A DNA stretch of 5,485 nucleotides from Pelotomaculum sp. (GTDB lineage: Bacteria > Bacillota > Desulfotomaculia > Desulfotomaculales > Pelotomaculaceae). Numbering within the stretch: position 1 is the stretch's first letter; each line of letters opens with the position of its first letter. Below are positions 5,299 through 5,485 of the stretch, in pieces. A program made the translations under genes and the position numbers. Under the pieces are notes generated by a model, which saw only the letters and a program-made list of their open reading frames with translations, had not been told where the DNA came from and did not search any database. The stretch lies in assembly GCA_003489345.1 (NCBI GenBank), contig DNIT01000157.1, positions 1,324 through 6,808 on the forward strand, given 5' to 3'.

Positions 5299-5378
5299 AG
5301 TTTGTATCATAAGAATAAAACACCCTTCAAAATAGATAGCTGCTCTGTAAAGAGGTATGGGAGGATTGAACCTGCTGC

Positions 5379-5485
5379 ATGATAATAGTGTTGAACATTG
5401 TCCTGGTAATCTTTTTTGTACTGATGAACGCCTTCTTTGTTGTAGCTGAATTTGCCTTGGTCAAAGTCAGGAAAACCCGGATTGG
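5379..5485 (+). CDS. CNNM/HlyC-CorC family membrane protein, N-terminus (partial, DUF21 domain)
   Basis: Only the first 35 residues are in the window. They form a hydrophobic helix (IIVLNIVLVIFFVLMNAFFVV) that runs into AEFALVKVRKTRI. The NAFFVxAEFALVxVR pattern is the hallmark start of the DUF21 transmembrane domain of CNNM/HlyC/CorC proteins, which usually continue with a CBS-domain pair and a CorC/HlyC domain and are linked to Mg2+/Co2+ transport or membrane integrity. ATG 5379 is the first start after the in-frame TGA at 5367-5369; GGGAGG at 5359-5364 is 14 nt upstream, a longer spacing than usual. The gene faces the same way as the structured leader, so metal-responsive control is possible but not shown. 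Confidence 0.85.
   Translation, partial: MIIVLNIVLVIFFVLMNAFFVVAEFALVKVRKTRI

Overview
The window looks like chromosome from an anaerobic, low-to-mid G+C Gram-positive bacterium, probably a clostridial or Peptococcaceae-type Firmicute. This is inferred from strong GGAGG-type ribosome binding sites before nearly every gene, a tungsten/molybdenum aldehyde:ferredoxin oxidoreductase (AOR) family enzyme with its own Fe-S protein, a DUF2284 metal-binding protein, a short-form transaldolase, and a compact Cu,Zn superoxide dismutase. No database search was possible, so taxonomy is tentative.

Layout. (1) Positions 1-1369: the end of a transketolase gene, a small VOC/glyoxalase-fold gene that is visibly AT-richer than its neighbours, and a complete transaldolase, all on the + strand. 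Transketolase and transaldolase together form the non-oxidative pentose phosphate branch; the VOC gene sits between them. (2) Positions 1370-1624: a spacer holding a good Shine-Dalgarno site, a possible 22-codon ORF, and a hairpin with a seven-T run that looks like an intrinsic terminator or attenuator. (3) Positions about 1598-4406: a tightly coupled + strand operon of a polyferredoxin with four [4Fe-4S] motifs, an AOR-family catalytic subunit (TAATG overlap), a possible 29-residue micro-ORF (ATGA overlap), and a cysteine-rich DUF2284 protein. The likely logic is aldehyde or carboxylate redox chemistry at a pterin-metal site, with electrons leaving through the polyferredoxin; the DUF2284 protein may be an additional electron-transfer or cofactor partner. 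(4) Positions 4439-4915: a Cu,Zn superoxide dismutase on the - strand, convergent with the operon and without a signal peptide. (5) Positions 4916-5378: a spacer ending in a + strand leader with competing stems and a strong terminator-like hairpin, upstream of the start of a CNNM/HlyC-CorC-type membrane protein (DUF21) that runs off the window.

Points most worth a second look are the N-terminus of the polyferredoxin (family-like residues continue upstream of the first ATG to an ATC codon with a proper ribosome binding site), the micro-ORF coupled to the AOR gene, the two short-ORF-plus-terminator leaders, the divergent motifs in the AOR-like protein, and the VOC protein that has lost most usual metal ligands.
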